From Betaproteobacteria bacterium (GTDB taxonomy: Bacteria; Pseudomonadota; Gammaproteobacteria; Burkholderiales; UBA6910): a stretch of DNA of 64,000 nucleotides. This document shows positions 1 to 9,842 of this stretch, piece after piece (positions within the stretch are counted from its first letter, which is position 1; each line of letters opens with the position of its first letter). The position numbers and the translations under genes are program-made. The notes beneath the pieces were generated by a model. That model had not been told where the DNA came from, ran no database searches, and saw nothing but the letters and a program-made list of their open reading frames with translations. Where the stretch lies: positions 1 to 64,000 of the forward strand of contig JACPEG010000063.1 in NCBI GenBank assembly GCA_016183615.1, written 5' to 3'.

Positions 1-204
1 CCGCTGTCGCTTCGCTGAATTGGCCATCTAAACATGATGCCGAATTCAAGCACCTTACGAAACCCCTGCAAGCCAATATCCATGCGGCTTCCAGCCACAT
101 TTCCCTCTAGAATTACCCACTCGATTTCCTGATGAGCCATTTTTGGCAAATGGCGGGCGGGAACACCCCACGACGCCCGCCAGCTGCCGTCCACCGTTTA
201 CTGT
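1..204. other. Left edge, no confident gene
   Basis: No gene can be assigned with confidence. On the minus strand an ATG at 138-140 opens a frame that runs off the left edge (about 46 codons, beginning MAHQEIEWVI). It has no ribosome-binding site and resembles no family I recognise, so it could be a partial gene or chance. The purA gene that often follows hisZ in betaproteobacteria is not visible here. Confidence 0.3.
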
Positions 205-1368
205 TCATCGTTTGGCCAATGCAACGACGATCCACTTCCCGTCCTTCTTCACCAGCTTGCGGTCGCAGTTGAGCTCATGCCGCACCTTCTCGTGCCCCGG
301 CAGGTCCACCACCACGATCTCCCCCTTCCCTCGCAGCTTCTCCACGGTCTTGGCCAGCGCCGGATCCCTGGACCGGGGTGCCAGTATACCCGCCGGGAAG
401 GGTGGCTGGGGCACCAGTCCGCAGAGCTCCCGCAGGTCCATGCTGAAACCGGTGGCCGGCCTGGCCCGTCCGAAGGCCTTGCCCACCTCATCGTAGCGCC
501 CGCCAAGGGCAACCGCGTTCGGGCAGCCGGCCGCGTAGGCCGCGAACACGACTCCGCTGTGGTAATGGTAGCCGCGCAGCTCCGCAAGATCGAAGCACAG
601 CTCCCCCACCAGGGGCTTGAGCTCGGCCGCAATGCGCCCGAGCTCGGCCAATGCCCGGGTGATCTCGGGGTGGGACGGCAACTCCCGCCGCGCCCGCTTC
701 AGGGCCTCGGGCCCGCCGTAAAGCTCCGGGAGCCGTATCAGCGCGTCCCGGGTCCCGGGATCGATGCTTCGACCGAGTTCCCTCAGCGATGGAATGTCCT
801 TGGCCTGCAGCACCTGGAACAGCTCGGATTCCTGTTCGCCGGCGATGCCGGCTCTGCGCATCAGGCTGCGGAACACCGCCACGTGACCGAGATCCAGCTG
901 CACATCCTCAAGCCCCAGGCGCTGCAGGGACTTCAGCATGAGCTGCTGGATTTCCACGTCGCTTTCCAGCCCCGCGTGGCCATAGAGCTCGGCCCCCACC
1001 TGCAGCGGCTCGCGGGTACGGGTCAGTCCGGAAGGCAGGGTATGCAGGACGCTCCCCGCGTAACACAGCCGTGTGACCCCGTTGCGGTTCAGCAGGTGCG
1101 CATCGATGCGCGCCGCCTGGGGCGTAATGTCGGCTCGCAGGCCCATCATGCGCCCCGAGATCTGGTCCACCACCTTGAACATCCGCAGGTCCATGTCGTG
1201 GCCGGTTCCCGAGAGCAGGGACTCCACGTACTCCAGGAGCGGGGGCATCACGATCTGGTAGCCGTGCACGTGAAGCAGGTCGAGCACGTCCCGCCGCATG
1301 CGCTCGATGCACAGGGCCTCGGCGGGAAGAATGTCCTCGATGAACTCGGGAAGCACCCAGCTATGCAT
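205..1368 (-). CDS. hisZ: HisZ, ATP phosphoribosyltransferase regulatory subunit
   Basis: Catalytically inactive relative of histidyl-tRNA synthetase that pairs with the short form of HisG to make the active, histidine-sensitive first enzyme of histidine biosynthesis in the cytoplasm. The protein is about 387 aa from the start chosen here. It opens with the typical HisZ N-terminus (MHSWVLPEFIEDILPAEA), carries class II synthetase motifs (GLRADITPQAARI near residue 90; ALGGRYDEVG near 300) and lacks the tRNA-binding domain of HisS. The frame is open 23 codons further upstream, but family alignment favours the ATG at 1368. It is the last gene of the hfl cluster read leftward. Presence of hisZ implies a short-form hisG elsewhere in the genome. 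Confidence 0.93.
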   Translation of the reverse strand: MHSWVLPEFIEDILPAEALCIERMRRDVLDLLHVHGYQIVMPPLLEYVESLLSGTGHDMDLRMFKVVDQISGRMMGLRADITPQAARIDAHLLNRNGVTRLCYAGSVLHTLPSGLTRTREPLQVGAELYGHAGLESDVEIQQLMLKSLQRLGLEDVQLDLGHVAVFRSLMRRAGIAGEQESELFQVLQAKDIPSLRELGRSIDPGTRDALIRLPELYGGPEALKRARRELPSHPEITRALAELGRIAAELKPLVGELCFDLAELRGYHYHSGVVFAAYAAGCPNAVALGGRYDEVGKAFGRARPATGFSMDLRELCGLVPQPPFPAGILAPRSRDPALAKTVEKLRGKGEIVVVDLPGHEKVRHELNCDRKLVKKDGKWIVVALAKR

Positions 1369-1480
1369 GGCGAGCCGGCAAACGGGATCGCAAATCGCAG
1401 GAAGGCCGTCGGGAAAAAACGGCGGCCAGCGTATCACGGAAAGGGCTCACGGTATCATCCCCATCGCCACCGATGCCGCC

Positions 1481-1666
1481 CTAACGCAACAACAGCAGGA
1501 GAACCAGGCCCGCCAGCATCGAGGTGAGCCCGACGAATCGAATCTGGCCGTCCGACATTTCGGTGAGCTTCCTGAAGGTATCCCGCCAGACCCGGGGCAT
1601 CAGGAACGGCATGATTCCCTCGATCACCAGCATCAGCGCCAGTGCCAGCAGCAGATTGCTCCCCAT
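1481..1666 (-). CDS. DUF2065 (YjeT-like) small inner-membrane protein
   Basis: Protein of 61 aa with two hydrophobic helices, at about residues 4-22 and 43-60, separated by a short basic stretch containing PRVWRDTFRKL. That layout is typical of the DUF2065/YjeT family, whose function is unknown. The gene sits directly after hflC and before hisZ, a position conserved in many proteobacteria, so it is probably co-transcribed with hflKC. A role near the HflKC membrane complex is inferred only from this position. Confidence 0.85.
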   Translation of the reverse strand: MGSNLLLALALMLVIEGIMPFLMPRVWRDTFRKLTEMSDGQIRFVGLTSMLAGLVLLLLLR

Positions 1667-1673
1667 GGGCAGG

Positions 1674-2549
1674 CTATTTGCCGCCCGGCTTCGCGTTCCT
1701 CAGGTACCGGAAGAACTCCGAGTTCGGCTCCAGCACCAGGACGTCATTCTTGTTCTTGAAGCTCTGCCTGTAGGCTTCAAGGCTGCGGTAGAAGGCGTAG
1801 AACTCCGGATTCTGCTCGAACGCCTTGGCATAGGTCGCCGCCGCCTTGGCGTCGCCCTCGCCCTTGACACGCTGGGCATCCCGATAAGCCTCCGCCAGGA
1901 TCACTTCCCGTTGCCGGTCGGCGTCGGCCCGGATCTTCTCGGCCTCGCCGATACCGGTGGATCGCAGCTCGTTCGCCACGCGCTTGCGCTCCGTCTCCAT
2001 GCGCCGGTACACCGACTCACTCACCTCGGGCACCAGATCCACCCTCTTTAACCGCACATCCAGCACCTGCACGCCGATCTTGCCTGCGTCCTCGTTGGCC
2101 TTTTCGCGCATGAGATCCATGATCTTGTCGCGCTCGCCGGACACCACGTCGTGCACCGTGCGCTTGCCGAATTCGGCCCGCAGGCCGTCGTTCAGGGTCT
2201 GCTGCAGCCGGATCTGGGCGCCCGCCTCCTCCCCGCGCACGCTCACGTAGTACTGCTTGACGTCGGTAATGCGCCACTTGACGAAATAGTCCACCAGCAC
2301 CGGCTTTTTCTCCGACGTGATGAAGCGCTCCGGATCCGCCGTATCCACGGTCAGGATGCGGGAGTCGAAAAACCGCACGTTCTGGATGAGCGGAATCTTG
2401 AAATAGAGACCGGGCTCGTTCTTGACGCCCACGACCTCGCCCAGCTGGAACACGATGGCGCGCTGACGCTGGTCCACCGTGAACAGCGACAGGCTCGCCA
2501 CGAGGAGCACGCCGAGGATCCCGATCAGGATGCTGCCGAGATTCTTCAT
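1674..2549 (-). CDS. hflC: HflC, SPFH-domain modulator of FtsH protease
   Basis: Inner-membrane SPFH/band-7 protein (291 aa) which, with HflK, forms a large cage around the FtsH protease and modulates degradation of membrane proteins. It has one N-terminal membrane anchor (about residues 5-24), then the SPFH domain starting with VDQRQRAIVFQLGEVV, and a C-terminal helical region with GDAKAAATYAKAFEQNPEFY. Its ATG overlaps the hflK stop codon as ATGA, which indicates translational coupling and equal output of the two subunits. Length and motifs are normal for the family. Confidence 0.96.
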   Translation of the reverse strand: MKNLGSILIGILGVLLVASLSLFTVDQRQRAIVFQLGEVVGVKNEPGLYFKIPLIQNVRFFDSRILTVDTADPERFITSEKKPVLVDYFVKWRITDVKQYYVSVRGEEAGAQIRLQQTLNDGLRAEFGKRTVHDVVSGERDKIMDLMREKANEDAGKIGVQVLDVRLKRVDLVPEVSESVYRRMETERKRVANELRSTGIGEAEKIRADADRQREVILAEAYRDAQRVKGEGDAKAAATYAKAFEQNPEFYAFYRSLEAYRQSFKNKNDVLVLEPNSEFFRYLRNAKPGGK

Positions 2550-3736
2550 TGGCGGCTCTCCCTGTCGCGGCTGCGGAACGCCTCCCGCGAACGGGCGGTG
2601 CTCTCCGCCGCCGGTTCGGACGGCGTGGAGGGCCTGGCCGCCTGCGCGGTTTCCGATGCGCTCGCGGGTCCGCCGGGCCCGGACATCTGGATCAGTTTGT
2701 CGAGCGGCAGGTAGAGAAGGTTATTGCCTCCCTTGACGTCCACCAGCACTTTGCTGGTGCTGGCGAGCACCTGCTGCATCATGTCGATGTAGAGACGGTC
2801 GCGGGTCACCGCGGGCGCCTTGTTGTACTCGGACAGCACCTGGCGGAAGCGGCTCGCCTCCCCGTCGGCGTTGGCAATTACCCGCTGCTTGTATCCTTCG
2901 GCTTCCTGCAGCAGGCGGGCGGCATTGCCGCGGGCCTTCGGAATCACGTCGTTGGCGTAGGCCTGGCCCTCGTTTTTGTGGCGTTCCCGGTCCTGGCCCG
3001 CCTTGACCGCATCGTCGAATGCCGCCTGCACCTGCTCGGGCGGCTGCGCGTTCTGCATGGTGACCTTGCTGATCTGGATCCCCGTCTGGTAGCGGTCGAG
3101 AATCTCCTGCATGAGCTTGGAGGCGGCCGCCGCCACCTGCTCGCGGCCCTCGTAGAGCACGAAATCCATCTTGCTCTTGCCGACGATCTCCCGGATCGCG
3201 GTTTCAGCCACCTGCAGCACCGCGTCGTCGGGCGAACGATTGTTGAACAGAAAATCCTCGGGGCTCTTGAGGATGTACTGCACGGCGAACTGGATGTCGA
3301 TGATGTTTTCGTCGTCGGTGAGCATCAGCGCCTCTTTCAGCACCTTGCTCTTCACGTTGTTGCGATAACCCACCTCAACGGTGCGTACCTGGGACACGTT
3401 GACAATTTCGACCGTTTCAACGGGATAAGGCAGGTGCCAGCGCGGGCCCGGCTGGGTGGTCTCCGCGTGTTTGCCGAAGCGCAGCACGATGCCGCGCTGG
3501 CTGGCGTCCACGATGTAGAAGCCGCTCGCGACCCACACCAGGGCCAGCAGCCCGATCAGCAGCCCGGCGCTGCCGCCGAACTGCCTGAGCCCGGGCTCCT
3601 CGGGCCCGCCGGGACCGCCCGGTCCTTGGCGCCCCAACATGCCGGAGAGCTTCTGGTTGAACCGGCGCCACAACTCGTCCAGGTCGGGCGGGCCGCCGTT
3701 GCCCCGCTTCCCCCACTGGGGGTCGTTCAGTCCCAT
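2546..3736 (-). CDS. hflK: HflK, SPFH-domain modulator of FtsH protease
   Basis: Partner of HflC in the FtsH-associated membrane complex (396 aa). The N-terminus is glycine- and proline-rich and cytoplasmic (about residues 1-60, including PGGPGGPEEPG). One membrane segment follows (LLIGLLALVWVASGFYI), then the SPFH domain (ASQRGIVLRFGKHAETTQPG) and a long helical tail ending in a polar stretch. The stop overlaps the hflC start. It lies 20 bp downstream of hflX in the same direction, matching the hfq-hflX-hflK-hflC arrangement of many proteobacteria. Confidence 0.96.
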   Translation of the reverse strand: MGLNDPQWGKRGNGGPPDLDELWRRFNQKLSGMLGRQGPGGPGGPEEPGLRQFGGSAGLLIGLLALVWVASGFYIVDASQRGIVLRFGKHAETTQPGPRWHLPYPVETVEIVNVSQVRTVEVGYRNNVKSKVLKEALMLTDDENIIDIQFAVQYILKSPEDFLFNNRSPDDAVLQVAETAIREIVGKSKMDFVLYEGREQVAAAASKLMQEILDRYQTGIQISKVTMQNAQPPEQVQAAFDDAVKAGQDRERHKNEGQAYANDVIPKARGNAARLLQEAEGYKQRVIANADGEASRFRQVLSEYNKAPAVTRDRLYIDMMQQVLASTSKVLVDVKGGNNLLYLPLDKLIQMSGPGGPASASETAQAARPSTPSEPAAESTARSREAFRSRDRESRQ

Positions 3737-3756
3737 GAATGATCCGATTGATTGAT

Positions 3757-4920
3757 TTAGGAGGCTGCCGCCAGGCGGGTTGCCGAGGCGCCGCGCGAGG
3801 TCTCTTCGCCGGCGTCATGCTGCTTCGCCGCCTCCTGCAGCGCGAGCTTCGCCAGCTCCACGCCTGCGCCGGTTTTGGCACTCAAGCGAACGCGCGCAAT
3901 TCTACCATACTCGTCCCGGTCGAACCCCGGCGCCAACGCGATGGCGTCGATCTTGTTGAGCACCAGGACCTGGGGAATGGCCTCGGCGCCGATTTCGGCC
4001 AGCACCTTGTTGGCTTCCTCCACCTGCGCCTCCCGGTTCGGGCTGCCGGCATCCACCACGTGCAGCAGCAGATCGGCCTGGATGGTCTCCTCCAGGGTGG
4101 CGCGGAACGCCGCCACCAGGGTGTGCGGAAGGTGGCGGATGAAGCCCACCGTATCGGATACCACCACCGGCCCGCAGTCCGGAATGAACACCCGGCGCGA
4201 GGTCGTATCCAGGGTCGCGAACAACTGGTCTGCCGCGTAGGCCTGGGCATTGGTAAGCGCGTTGAACAGTGTGCTCTTGCCGGCGTTGGTATAGCCCACC
4301 AGCGACACCGAAAGCACCCGCCCTCGCCGCCGCGCCCGGCGCTGCACGTCGCGCTGGCGTCGAACCTTGAGCAGTCGGTCCTTGAGCAGCTTCACCCGCT
4401 TCCCGATCAGGCGCCGGTCGGTCTCGAGCTGGGTTTCGCCGGGCCCCCTCAGGCCGATGCCCCCCTTCTGCCGCTCCAGGTGGGTCCAGCCTCTCACCAG
4501 CCGCGATGCCAGGTGCTCCAGCTGGGCGAGTTCCACCTGGAGCTTGCCCTCGAAGCTGTGGGCGCGCTGGGCGAAGATGTCCAGGATCAGGCTGGTGCGA
4601 TCGATCACCCGGCAGTTCAGCCGTTTTTCCAGGTTGCGCTGCTGGGCGGGGGAAAGGTCGTGGTTGAAAACGGCGAAGCCGGCGCCGCTCGCGCGCAGGG
4701 CCATGGCGGTTTCCTCCACCTTGCCGCTGCCGGCGAAGGTGGCGGGGTCGGGACGGGCGCGCTTGCCCTGGATTTCCGCGAGCACCCGGACCCGGGCGCT
4801 CGCCGCGAGCTGTCGAAGCTCCTCGAAGCTTTCGGCGTAGCCCGGGTCGCCGAGATCCAGGCTCACCAGAACGGCGGTGTCGCCACCGCGGTCAAGCATC
4901 CGGTCCGGCAGGCGGTTCAA
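3757..4920 (-). CDS. hflX: HflX, ribosome-associated GTPase
   Basis: GTPase that binds 50S subunits and splits stalled ribosomes after stress (387 aa). The N-terminal HflX domain is followed by a glycine-rich linker ([18 protein letters not shown] near residue 150). The G domain has P-loop GYTNAGKST, switch II DTVGF and specificity motif NKID. The start at 4920 overlaps the end of hfq by 29 bp; an internal ATG seven codons later (4899) is an alternative that shortens the overlap. Hfq, HflX and HflKC form one run of co-directional genes. Confidence 0.95.
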   Translation of the reverse strand: MNRLPDRMLDRGGDTAVLVSLDLGDPGYAESFEELRQLAASARVRVLAEIQGKRARPDPATFAGSGKVEETAMALRASGAGFAVFNHDLSPAQQRNLEKRLNCRVIDRTSLILDIFAQRAHSFEGKLQVELAQLEHLASRLVRGWTHLERQKGGIGLRGPGETQLETDRRLIGKRVKLLKDRLLKVRRQRDVQRRARRRGRVLSVSLVGYTNAGKSTLFNALTNAQAYAADQLFATLDTTSRRVFIPDCGPVVVSDTVGFIRHLPHTLVAAFRATLEETIQADLLLHVVDAGSPNREAQVEEANKVLAEIGAEAIPQVLVLNKIDAIALAPGFDRDEYGRIARVRLSAKTGAGVELAKLALQEAAKQHDAGEETSRGASATRLAAAS

Positions 4921-5137
4921 ATGGGACGGTGACTGCTCTGGACGGCACCACCGTGGAAATGGCGTGTTTGTACACCATCTGGGTCACGGTGTTCCGCAGC
5001 AACACGACATACTGGTCGAAGGAGTCGATCTGGCCTTGCAGCTTGATGCCGTTCACCAGGTAGATGGAAACCGGCACGTGCTCTTTCCGCAGCGTGTTCA
5101 AAAACGGGTCTTGTAGCATTTGCCCTTTCGCGCTCAT
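4892..5137 (-). CDS. hfq: Hfq, RNA chaperone
   Basis: Sm-like hexameric RNA chaperone that pairs small RNAs with mRNAs (81 aa). The Sm1 motif region ([20 protein letters not shown]) and the Sm2 motif [10 protein letters not shown] are both intact, and the short C-terminal tail ([16 protein letters not shown]) is typical of betaproteobacteria rather than the long tail of enterics. The gene ends inside the 5' end of hflX. The 189 bp between hfq and der probably carries the promoter, but no clear -35/-10 pair stands out. Confidence 0.97.
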   Translation of the reverse strand: MSAKGQMLQDPFLNTLRKEHVPVSIYLVNGIKLQGQIDSFDQYVVLLRNTVTQMVYKHAISTVVPSRAVTVPFEPPAGPDA

Positions 5138-5326
5138 GTCCGCTCCTTGTTTCTAGTTATTGGAAAACAGGGCCTTGAGTCGCAAGCGGAACCTCCCGGC
5201 CGGCTTCGGCCGCGACGCCAATTGCTTGTTTTTCAAGAGCCTCCATTCAAACTTTACTTGATTTTTTGAACCAAGGCCAGCCTATTAGTTCCTGTGCTGC
5301 GCGCCACAAAGGCGCATGCCCAGCAT

Positions 5327-6655
5327 TCACGCATGTTTTTCGGCGTACGGGTTGCGGCCCTGCCGGAACACGATCCTGAGCGGCGTGCCTTCCAGCTCGA
5401 ACGCCTCCCGGAACGTTTTTTCCAGGTAGCGCCGGTAGCTGTCGGGCACATGTTCCAGTGCATTGCCGTGCACCACGATGATGGGCGGATTGGATCCGCC
5501 CTGGTGGGCATAGCGCAGCTTGGGGCGCAGCACCCCGGCGCGCGGAGGCTGCTGCTTCTGGACCGCCGCCAGCAGCACCCGGGTGATCCGCGGGGTCGGC
5601 AGCCTGGCCATGGCGGCGCCATAGGCCCGGTCAACGGAGCCCATGAGCGGCCCGACACCGGTGCCCTCCTTCGCCGATATGTAATGGAAGCGGGCAAATC
5701 CGAGAAAGTTCAGCTTGCGCGCCAGGTCCCGCTTGATCATCTCCCGGCGGTAGTCGTCCGGCCCGTCCCACTTGTTCACCGCCACCACCAGCGCCCGCCC
5801 CGCCTCCAGGATGAAGCCGGCAATATGGGCATCCTGATCGGAGATGTCCTGCAGCGCGTCGAGGACCAGCACCACCACGTTGGCGTCCTCCACCGCCTGC
5901 AGCGTCTTCACCACGGAGTAGTGCTCGATGGCCTCATGAACCTTGCCCCGCTTGCGCAGCCCCGCGGTGTCGATGATGGTGTAGGCCCGGTCCCGGTACT
6001 CGAAATCCACGTAGATGCTGTCGCGGGTGGTGCCCGGCTGATCGAAGGCGATGACCCGCTCCTCTCCCAGCAGGCAGTTCACCAAAGTGGATTTCCCGGC
6101 GTTCGGGCGGCCGACGATGGCAATGCGGGGATGGTCCGGGGCCGCTTCCTCCCCGGCGGCTTCGGGGAAACCCGCCAGCGCAAGCTCCAGCAGCTCCCGC
6201 ACGCCCTCGCCGTGGGCCGAGGAGATGGCGTGGGGCTGCCCCAGCCCGAGTTCGTGGAATTCCGCCGCGGCCACCCCGGCGGCCATGCCCTCGGTCTTGT
6301 TTACCGCCAGCAGCACCCGGCGCCCGGTCTTGCGCAGCGTTTCGGCGATCTCCTTGTCGTGGGGCGCGAGGCCCTGTCGGCCGTCGGTGAGAAAGATCAC
6401 CACGTCCCCTTCGGCGACCGCCTGCAGGGTCTGCTTCGCCATCTCATGAAGCAGCCCTTCCTTCGCCACCGGCTCGAAGCCGCCGGTGTCCACCACCAGG
6501 AATGCCCGCGTCCCCAGCCGCCCGTGGCCGTAGTGGCGGTCGCGGGTCAGCCCGGGCACGTCGGCCACGATGGCGTCGCGGCTGCGGGTCAGCCGGTTGA
6601 ACAGCGTGGATTTTCCCACGTTGGGCCGGCCGACGATGACGAGGGTGGGCTTCAT
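5327..6655 (-). CDS. der: Der (EngA), double-GTPase ribosome assembly factor
   Basis: Essential GTPase for maturation of the 50S subunit (442 aa). Two tandem G domains are visible: P-loop [12 protein letters not shown] at residue 8 and [12 protein letters not shown] near residue 182, each followed by DTxG (DTGGF, DTAGL) and an NKxD-type motif (NKTEG, NKWDG). A C-terminal KH-like domain follows, with [13 protein letters not shown]. Length is normal. An inverted repeat at 6682-6730 (ATGAGGGATGA and its complement) lies in the 94 bp between bamB and der. Confidence 0.96.
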   Translation of the reverse strand: MKPTLVIVGRPNVGKSTLFNRLTRSRDAIVADVPGLTRDRHYGHGRLGTRAFLVVDTGGFEPVAKEGLLHEMAKQTLQAVAEGDVVIFLTDGRQGLAPHDKEIAETLRKTGRRVLLAVNKTEGMAAGVAAAEFHELGLGQPHAISSAHGEGVRELLELALAGFPEAAGEEAAPDHPRIAIVGRPNAGKSTLVNCLLGEERVIAFDQPGTTRDSIYVDFEYRDRAYTIIDTAGLRKRGKVHEAIEHYSVVKTLQAVEDANVVVLVLDALQDISDQDAHIAGFILEAGRALVVAVNKWDGPDDYRREMIKRDLARKLNFLGFARFHYISAKEGTGVGPLMGSVDRAYGAAMARLPTPRITRVLLAAVQKQQPPRAGVLRPKLRYAHQGGSNPPIIVVHGNALEHVPDSYRRYLEKTFREAFELEGTPLRIVFRQGRNPYAEKHA

Positions 6656-6681
6656 TTCGAATCAGGGATGAGGGCGAAGGA

Positions 6682-6730
6682 ATGAGGGATGATGATCAAA
6701 ACCGGTTCAGGGGGATTTTTCATCCCTCAT
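6682..6730. repeat. Inverted repeat between bamB and der
   Basis: Two 11-base arms, ATGAGGGATGA at 6682-6692 and its complement at 6720-6730, enclose a 27-base loop in the gap between bamB and der. It may act as an attenuator or weak terminator on the minus strand, but no clear U-tract follows. Confidence 0.4.
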
Positions 6731-6749
6731 CCCCCGTCATCCTTCCCGA

Positions 6750-7904
6750 TTACCGCAAGGCAATCGCAAAAACGCCACCGTTCATGGTCTGGACGATGAA
6801 ACGGCTGCCGGCCGCGACGGGCGGGGCCAGGACGGCGCTGCCGTCGGTGGCGACCCTCGCTGCAAAGGCCCCGTCCTCGGCGTTCAGCACATGGACGTAG
6901 CCCTGGTAATCGCCGACTGCGACGTAGCCGCCGTCGGCGTGCGGGGCGCTGGGCCGGCGGGCGGAAAGTTTGTCCTGTTTCCACAAACTGCTTCCGCGCC
7001 CCCGGTCGAAGGCCAATACCGCGCCCTGGTCGTCGCTGACATAGATGGTGCGCCGGTCGCTGCCGAGGCCGGCGTTGCTGGAGAGATCGCGGGCCCAGAT
7101 CGCGCTCCCGGAAGCCGTCTCGAAGCAGGCCACGCGGCCCTGGAACGCCACGGCGCACACCTGCCGCTCATCCACCACCGGAAGGCTCGTAACGTCCGTC
7201 ACGCGCTCCAGCTCGGTCGCACCCTTGGGCTGCGCCACCGCGGCCTCCCAGCCCACCGCTCCCGTGCCCAGGGCGAGGGCCACCAGCTTTCCGCCCGGAA
7301 ATCCCGCGAACACCGCGCCCCGGTAGAGGACGACGCCGGCGTGGCTGCGCACCGTGAGCGCGGGCGTGGCGCGCTGGTAGACCCATTTGCGCTTGCCGTC
7401 CGCCGCATCCAGCCCGAAGATCCGGCTGTCGCCGCTGCGCACCACCACGGTTCCGTCCGCCACCTGGGGCGCGCTCAGCACCTCGCTCGTCACCTGGGCC
7501 TTCCAGGCGGCCTTGCCCTGCTTGTCGAAGGCCAGTACTTCGCCCTTGGGGGTCCCCACCAGCACCAGGTTCGCGCCCGCGCCCACGCCGCCCGACAGCC
7601 TGGCCCCGGTATCGATGCGCCACACCTCGCGCCCGGTTTCGGCGTCCAGGCGCGCCAGCCGTCCGTCGGCACCCGCAACGTATGCCGCACCGTCGTCGTA
7701 GGCGGGCGTCAGCACATTGCTCCCGGCAGCGCCGATTGCAGCCCGCCACACCACCCGCACCGGCACCGTGGCCTTGAACTCGGAAAGTGGCGCGGGCCTG
7801 GGTCCCGTATTGCCACCCATCACGCGCTGGTAGGTATCGGTGACCGTGGAGCACGCCGTAACCGCCAGTGCGGCCGCCAGGGCCATCGCGCGCCGGCTCA
7901 TCAT
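6750..7904 (-). CDS. bamB: BamB, outer-membrane assembly lipoprotein
   Basis: Beta-propeller lipoprotein of the BAM complex that inserts beta-barrel proteins into the outer membrane (384 aa). The N-terminal signal peptide ends in the lipobox AVTAC, with the lipidated cysteine at residue 18. The rest consists of repeated PQQ-like blades (GRLARLDAETGREVWR, GEVLAFDKQGKAAWK, GAVLAFDRGRGSSLWKQ). The stop codon of yfgM overlaps its ATG as ATGA. The neighbours yfgM, hisS and der are the usual ones for bamB in proteobacteria. Confidence 0.95.
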   Translation of the reverse strand: MMSRRAMALAAALAVTACSTVTDTYQRVMGGNTGPRPAPLSEFKATVPVRVVWRAAIGAAGSNVLTPAYDDGAAYVAGADGRLARLDAETGREVWRIDTGARLSGGVGAGANLVLVGTPKGEVLAFDKQGKAAWKAQVTSEVLSAPQVADGTVVVRSGDSRIFGLDAADGKRKWVYQRATPALTVRSHAGVVLYRGAVFAGFPGGKLVALALGTGAVGWEAAVAQPKGATELERVTDVTSLPVVDERQVCAVAFQGRVACFETASGSAIWARDLSSNAGLGSDRRTIYVSDDQGAVLAFDRGRGSSLWKQDKLSARRPSAPHADGGYVAVGDYQGYVHVLNAEDGAFAARVATDGSAVLAPPVAAGSRFIVQTMNGGVFAIALR

Positions 7905-8539
7905 TTCTCCGCTCCCAGACCGTCAAGCTTGGCCTGGACCACCGCCCGGTAGGGACTCGCCCGCTCCAGGATTTCGAGCGCCTTCCTGTAGGCGGCGCGC
8001 GCCTCGGCCGTCTTGCCCTGGGCGGTGAGGATGTCGCCGCGCAGATCCTGGTACAGGGCCTCGAAGCTGTCCCCGCGCTTGGCGTCGAGGAGCCTGAGGG
8101 CCTCGTCGTGCTTCTTTTCGTCCAGCAGCACACCGGCCAGCCGCAGTTGCGCCACATCCTTCAGCTCTGCCTCGGATGCGTGGTCCAGCACCCACTGGAG
8201 CTGCAGCCTGGCGCTCTGCAGGTCGCCGCCCTCGGCGCTGGCGCGGGCCGCGATCAGCGCCGCCCGCGGCGCATAGGCGGTGGCGGAAAAGTTATCCGTG
8301 ACGGCCGCGGCGGCGTCGCGGATTTTCTTGAGGTCACGGCCCGCCGCAGCTTCCTGCACCGCGGCGTAGGCCTGGGCCGCCTGCTCCGACTGGCTTTTCT
8401 TGTAGTAGCGCCAGCCCTGAACCCCGGCCACGGAAATCACGAATGCGGCGGCCGCGAGCAGCACCAGGGTGCCGTTCTCCGTCCACCATTCCTTGAGGGC
8501 GTCTATCGTTTCCTGCTCTTGGTGATCGTATGTCGCCAT
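7901..8539 (-). CDS. yfgM: YfgM-like TPR membrane protein, Sec-associated chaperone
   Basis: Inner-membrane protein with a periplasmic TPR domain; in E. coli YfgM binds PpiD and SecYEG and helps hand over secreted proteins. The start at 8539 (MATYDHQEQETIDALKEWW) is chosen because it matches the family; a start 10 codons upstream would lie inside hisS. One membrane helix (GTLVLLAAAAFVISVAGVQG) is followed by a helical repeat region containing ARLQLQWVLDHASEAELKD. The protein is 212 aa, close to the usual length. It is coupled to bamB by a 4-base overlap and starts 2 bp after hisS. Confidence 0.9.
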   Translation of the reverse strand: MATYDHQEQETIDALKEWWTENGTLVLLAAAAFVISVAGVQGWRYYKKSQSEQAAQAYAAVQEAAAGRDLKKIRDAAAAVTDNFSATAYAPRAALIAARASAEGGDLQSARLQLQWVLDHASEAELKDVAQLRLAGVLLDEKKHDEALRLLDAKRGDSFEALYQDLRGDILTAQGKTAEARAAYRKALEILERASPYRAVVQAKLDGLGAEK

Positions 8540-8540
8540 G

Positions 8541-9803
8541 TCATTTCTTCCTGAAAATTTCGATTGCATCCGTGAGGCCCACGCGAACCTGCTCCGCCGC
8601 CTCCCGCAGGGGCTTCACGCTCAACTCCTGCGCCGCCGCCTCATCATCGCCGATGATGACGGCAAACCGCGCGCCGCTGGCGTCGGCCTTCTTCATCTGG
8701 GACTTGAAGCTGCCGCCGCCGCAGTGGAGCACCACGCTGATGCCATGATCCCGCATGGCTTCGGCCACCTCCCCCGCGAAGGAACCCGCCGCATCTCCCT
8801 GGTGAACCAGGTACACGTCGCTCACCAGCGCCGGCGCTTCCACCTTGCACTCCTTCATCAGCGCCAGCAGGCGCTCGACACCCATGGCGAAGCCGCAGGC
8901 GGGCGCGGCCTTGCCTCCGAGCTGCTCCACCAGGCCGTCATAGCGGCCGCCCGCGCACACCGTGCCCTGGGCGCCGAGGCGCCCGGTGGTCCACTCGAAA
9001 ACGGTCCGGTTGTAGTAGTCGAGACCCCGCACCAGCCGCGGGTTGATCTCGAACGGCACATCGGCCCGGCGCAGCATCGCCTGCAATGCCTCGAAATGCC
9101 GCAGGGACTCCCCGTCCAGGTCGTCCGTCAGCCGGGGCGCCCCGTCGATGATATCCCGCATCGCGGGATTCTTGCTGTCGAGGATGCGCAACGGATTGGC
9201 GTGCAGCCGGCGCTTCGCGTCGCCGTCGAGCCGGTCATGGTGGCTTTCGAGATACCTGATGAGCCGCGCCCGGTAGCGGGCCCGGGCGTCGGCGCTGCCC
9301 AGGGTGCTGATCTCGAGGCGCAGGCCATCCAGCCCCAGCCGCTTCCACAGCCGCGCGTTCATCACGATGTGCTCGGCGTCCACGTCGGGCCCGCTATAGC
9401 CCAGAGCCTCGACCCCGATCTGGTAGAACTGCCGGTAGCGCCCCTTCTGGGGCCGCTCGTGGCGGAACATGGGGCCCGTGTAGTAGAGCCGCTGGGGCCC
9501 CTGGTACAGGAGGTTGTGCTCCAGCACCGCCCTCACGCAGGAGGCGGTGCCTTCCGGGCGCAGCGTCAGGCTTTCGTTGCTCAGCTGGTCGACGAAGGTA
9601 TACATCTCCTTCTCGACGATGTCGGTCACTTCGCCGATCGAGCGCACGAACAGGTCGGTCTTCTCCAGGATGGGCATGCGGATCACGCGGTAGCCGTAGC
9701 TGCGCAGCCAGTCGCGCACCGAATCCTCGAAGAATTCCCACAGGGGGGCCTCGTCCGGCAGGATGTCGTTCATCCCGCGGATCGCCTGAATCCCGTTGCT
9801 CAT
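8541..9803 (-). CDS. hisS: HisS, histidyl-tRNA synthetase
   Basis: Class II aminoacyl-tRNA synthetase (420 aa) that charges tRNA-His in the cytoplasm. Motif 2 appears as [17 protein letters not shown], the histidine-specific motifs as [15 protein letters not shown] and [13 protein letters not shown], and a C-terminal anticodon-binding domain follows. Full length, unlike the paralogue HisZ at the left edge. It lies 39 bp downstream of ispG within the same run of genes. Confidence 0.97.
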   Translation of the reverse strand: MSNGIQAIRGMNDILPDEAPLWEFFEDSVRDWLRSYGYRVIRMPILEKTDLFVRSIGEVTDIVEKEMYTFVDQLSNESLTLRPEGTASCVRAVLEHNLLYQGPQRLYYTGPMFRHERPQKGRYRQFYQIGVEALGYSGPDVDAEHIVMNARLWKRLGLDGLRLEISTLGSADARARYRARLIRYLESHHDRLDGDAKRRLHANPLRILDSKNPAMRDIIDGAPRLTDDLDGESLRHFEALQAMLRRADVPFEINPRLVRGLDYYNRTVFEWTTGRLGAQGTVCAGGRYDGLVEQLGGKAAPACGFAMGVERLLALMKECKVEAPALVSDVYLVHQGDAAGSFAGEVAEAMRDHGISVVLHCGGGSFKSQMKKADASGARFAVIIGDDEAAAQELSVKPLREAAEQVRVGLTDAIEIFRKK

Positions 9804-9842
9804 GAAAAAAGAGTCACCGAAGGGATGCCGGGGCGGAAGCCG